DNA from: Porphyromonadaceae bacterium UBA7141
GTDB taxonomy: Bacteria > Bacteroidota > Bacteroidia > Bacteroidales > Muribaculaceae
Direction of reading: 5' to 3'
DNA length: 15,469 nucleotides
NCBI GenBank assembly: GCA_002491945.1
Contig: DKWX01000014.1
Span: forward strand, 1-15,469
Shown one piece after another: positions 14,236 through 15,469 of the stretch. Both the position numbers and the translations under genes were made by a program. Position 1 is the stretch's first letter; each line of letters begins with the position of its first letter. The notes below the pieces were generated by a model. That model was not told where the DNA came from, made no database searches, and saw only the letters and a list, made by a program, of their open reading frames with translations.

Positions 14236-15355
14236 ATGACTACCCAGGACCAGTTGAAAGAGGCGGTAGAGCGCAAGTTGGCGCTGAGGAGGTATCTTTG
14301 ACGTCGACAGCAAGAAAATCGAAGTAGAAGAAGAGGAACTCCGCACACACGTGCCCGACTTCTGGGAAGACCGCGAGAAAGCCGAGGCCCAGATGAAGAA
14401 AATCAAAGAACTCCGTTTCTGGATCGAGGCCTACGAGACGCTCGACAAGCAGGTGGAGGAGCTGCAGCTGGCATTCGACTTCGTCAAGGAAGGTCTGGTG
14501 ACTGAAGCCGAGGTCGATGAGCAGTATGCAGCGGTGCTCAAGGCACTCGAAGACCTTGAGCTGCGCAATATGCTGCGCCGCGAGGAGGATAAGCTGGGCG
14601 TAGTGCTCAAAATCAACTCCGGCGCCGGCGGCACAGAGGCTCAGGACTGGGCATCGATGCTGATGCGCCTGTATCTGCGCTATGCTGAGCGCCACGGCTA
14701 TAAGGCCACTATCGCCAATCTCCTCGAGGCCGATGATGCAGGCATCAAATCGGTCACAATCAATATCGAGGGCGACTATGCTTATGGCTTCCTGAAATCA
14801 GAGAACGGCGTGCACCGTCTGGTGCGCGTATCCCCCTACAATGCGCAGGGGAAGCGAATGACATCGTTTGCTTCAGTATTTGTCACCCCGCTTGTCGACG
14901 ACACTATCGAGGTGCAGATCCAGCCCGCGCTGATAAGCTGGGATACATTCCGCTCCGGCGGCGCTGGAGGTCAGAACGTGAATAAGGTGGAATCGGGAGT
15001 GCGTCTGCGCTACCAGTATAAGGACCCCTATACAGGCGAAGAAGAAGAAATCCTTATCGAGAACACCGAGACACGCGACCAGCCCAAGAATAAGGAGAAC
15101 GCCTTGCGCCACCTTCGCTCCATACTCTATGAGAAGGAACTCAACCACCGTATGGAGGAACAGGCCAAAATCGAGGCCGGAAAGAAGAAAATCGAGTGGG
15201 GTAGCCAGATCCGCAGCTACGTCTTCGATGACCGCCGTGTGAAAGACCACCGCACGAACTATCAGACCTCAGACGTAGGCTCCGTGATGGACGGCGAGAT
15301 TGATGATTTTATCAAGGCCTATCTGATGGAATTCGCCGGCACCGACCAGCAATGA
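14236..15355 (+). CDS. prfB: peptide chain release factor 2, made by +1 programmed frameshift
   Basis: RF2 reads UGA and UAA stop codons and triggers release of the finished peptide. The zero frame starts at the ATG at 14236 and runs 21 codons to LRRYL, then meets an in-frame UGA (14299-14301). Shifting +1 past base 14299 joins it to DVDSKKIEVEEEEL and the rest, giving a 372-aa protein of normal RF2 length; LRRYLD matches the LRGYLD of other RF2s. GGQ (residues 244-246, 14966-14974) contacts the peptidyl transferase centre. The stop-recognition tripeptide is SPY (199-201) where E. coli has SPF. It probably shares transcription with topA. It is a single gene, not a pseudogene; an annotation starting at the GTG at 14351 would lose the N-terminus. 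Confidence 0.95.
14287..14302 (+). promoter_or_regulatory. RF2 programmed +1 frameshift site
   Basis: AGGAGG-TAT-CTT-TGA-C: an SD-like AGGAGG (14287-14292), a three-base spacer, the slippery CTT (14296-14298) and the UGA stop followed by C, a poor termination context. The arrangement and spacing equal the E. coli site (AGGGGGTATCTTTGAC). Low RF2 lets the ribosome pause and slip by +1, making more RF2; high RF2 terminates at the UGA. This autoregulation is established for the family. Confidence 0.95.
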
Positions 15356-15372
15356 CCTTCAAGTCTTTACAT

Positions 15373-15405
15373 AAGAAACCCGGAACCTCAGGCTCCGGGT
15401 TTCTT
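15373..15405 (+). terminator. prfB (topA-prfB) intrinsic terminator
   Basis: A perfect 12-bp stem, AAGAAACCCGGA (15373-15384) with TCCGGGTTTCTT (15394-15405), encloses a 9-nt loop and ends in a T-rich arm. It begins 17 nt after the prfB stop. Because the arms are complementary A-rich and T-rich, it could also act leftward. Confidence 0.85.
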
Positions 15406-15412
15406 GTGTCTT

Positions 15413-15445
15413 GGAGATGGCTTGCTTAAAGGAGATGGCTTGCTT
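15413..15445 (+). repeat. two tandem copies of GGAGATGGCTTGCTT
   Basis: The 15-mer is at 15413-15427 and again at 15431-15445, an exact repeat with an 18-bp period, just after the terminator. It lies outside genes and probably arose by slippage or a small duplication. Confidence 0.7.
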
Positions 15446-15469
15446 TATAATTATTGCTGTCCGGTAAAA

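Noticed and set aside
14236..14301. prfB as a pseudogene with a nonsense mutation or frameshift
   Set aside because: The stop and shift sit exactly in the known recoding signal, and the rest of the gene is intact.
14351..15355. prfB starting at the GTG at 14351
   Set aside because: This omits the conserved RF2 N-terminus, which is present upstream and joined by the frameshift at 14299.

Overview
The window looks like chromosomal DNA of a Bacteroidales bacterium, probably a GC-moderate gut lineage such as Muribaculaceae (the family is an inference). Three things support this. The long LeuRS carries Bacteroidetes-type insertions. Several genes are preceded by the Bacteroidetes promoter pattern TTTG-N20-TAnnTTTG. 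None of the start codons has a Shine-Dalgarno sequence; most follow A-rich or unstructured leaders. Protein motifs were read by eye and no database search was run.

Layout, left to right. A possible C-terminal scrap of a rightward gene (3-56) converges on leuS (120-2885, minus). leuS and a YtiB-like beta-carbonic anhydrase (3311-3850, plus) diverge from a promoter-rich region. Next come a secreted GH13 alpha-amylase-family enzyme (4009-5394, plus) with its own promoter and leader hairpin, a strong hairpin, and panB (5469-6290, plus). panB converges on an unrecognised 167-aa protein gene (6328-6831, minus), which diverges from a LexA/CI-like HTH-S24 self-cleaving repressor (7015-7680, plus). 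A large hairpin then separates that gene from a DcaP-like outer-membrane porin (7834-9090, minus). After a 363-bp gene-free stretch come gyrB (9454-11412, minus) and the divergent topA (11783-14140, plus). The last gene is prfB (14236-15355, plus), which needs a +1 programmed frameshift, followed by a strong terminator and a short tandem repeat.

Functionally most of this is core metabolism and information processing: leucine charging, pantothenate synthesis, DNA supercoiling and translation termination, plus periplasmic glucan breakdown and an outer-membrane channel. The most notable points are: (1) the RF2 frameshift site with a perfect AGGAGG in a genome segment where no gene start uses an SD; (2) gyrB and topA, enzymes with opposing effects on supercoiling, transcribed divergently from one 370-bp region; (3) interlocked leuS promoters sharing one TTTG; (4) a roughly 25-nt motif present in two distant intergenic regions; and (5) the S24 repressor facing an unknown gene across a region rich in inverted repeats. 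I see no CRISPR array, tRNA, rRNA, complete insertion sequence or prophage module.
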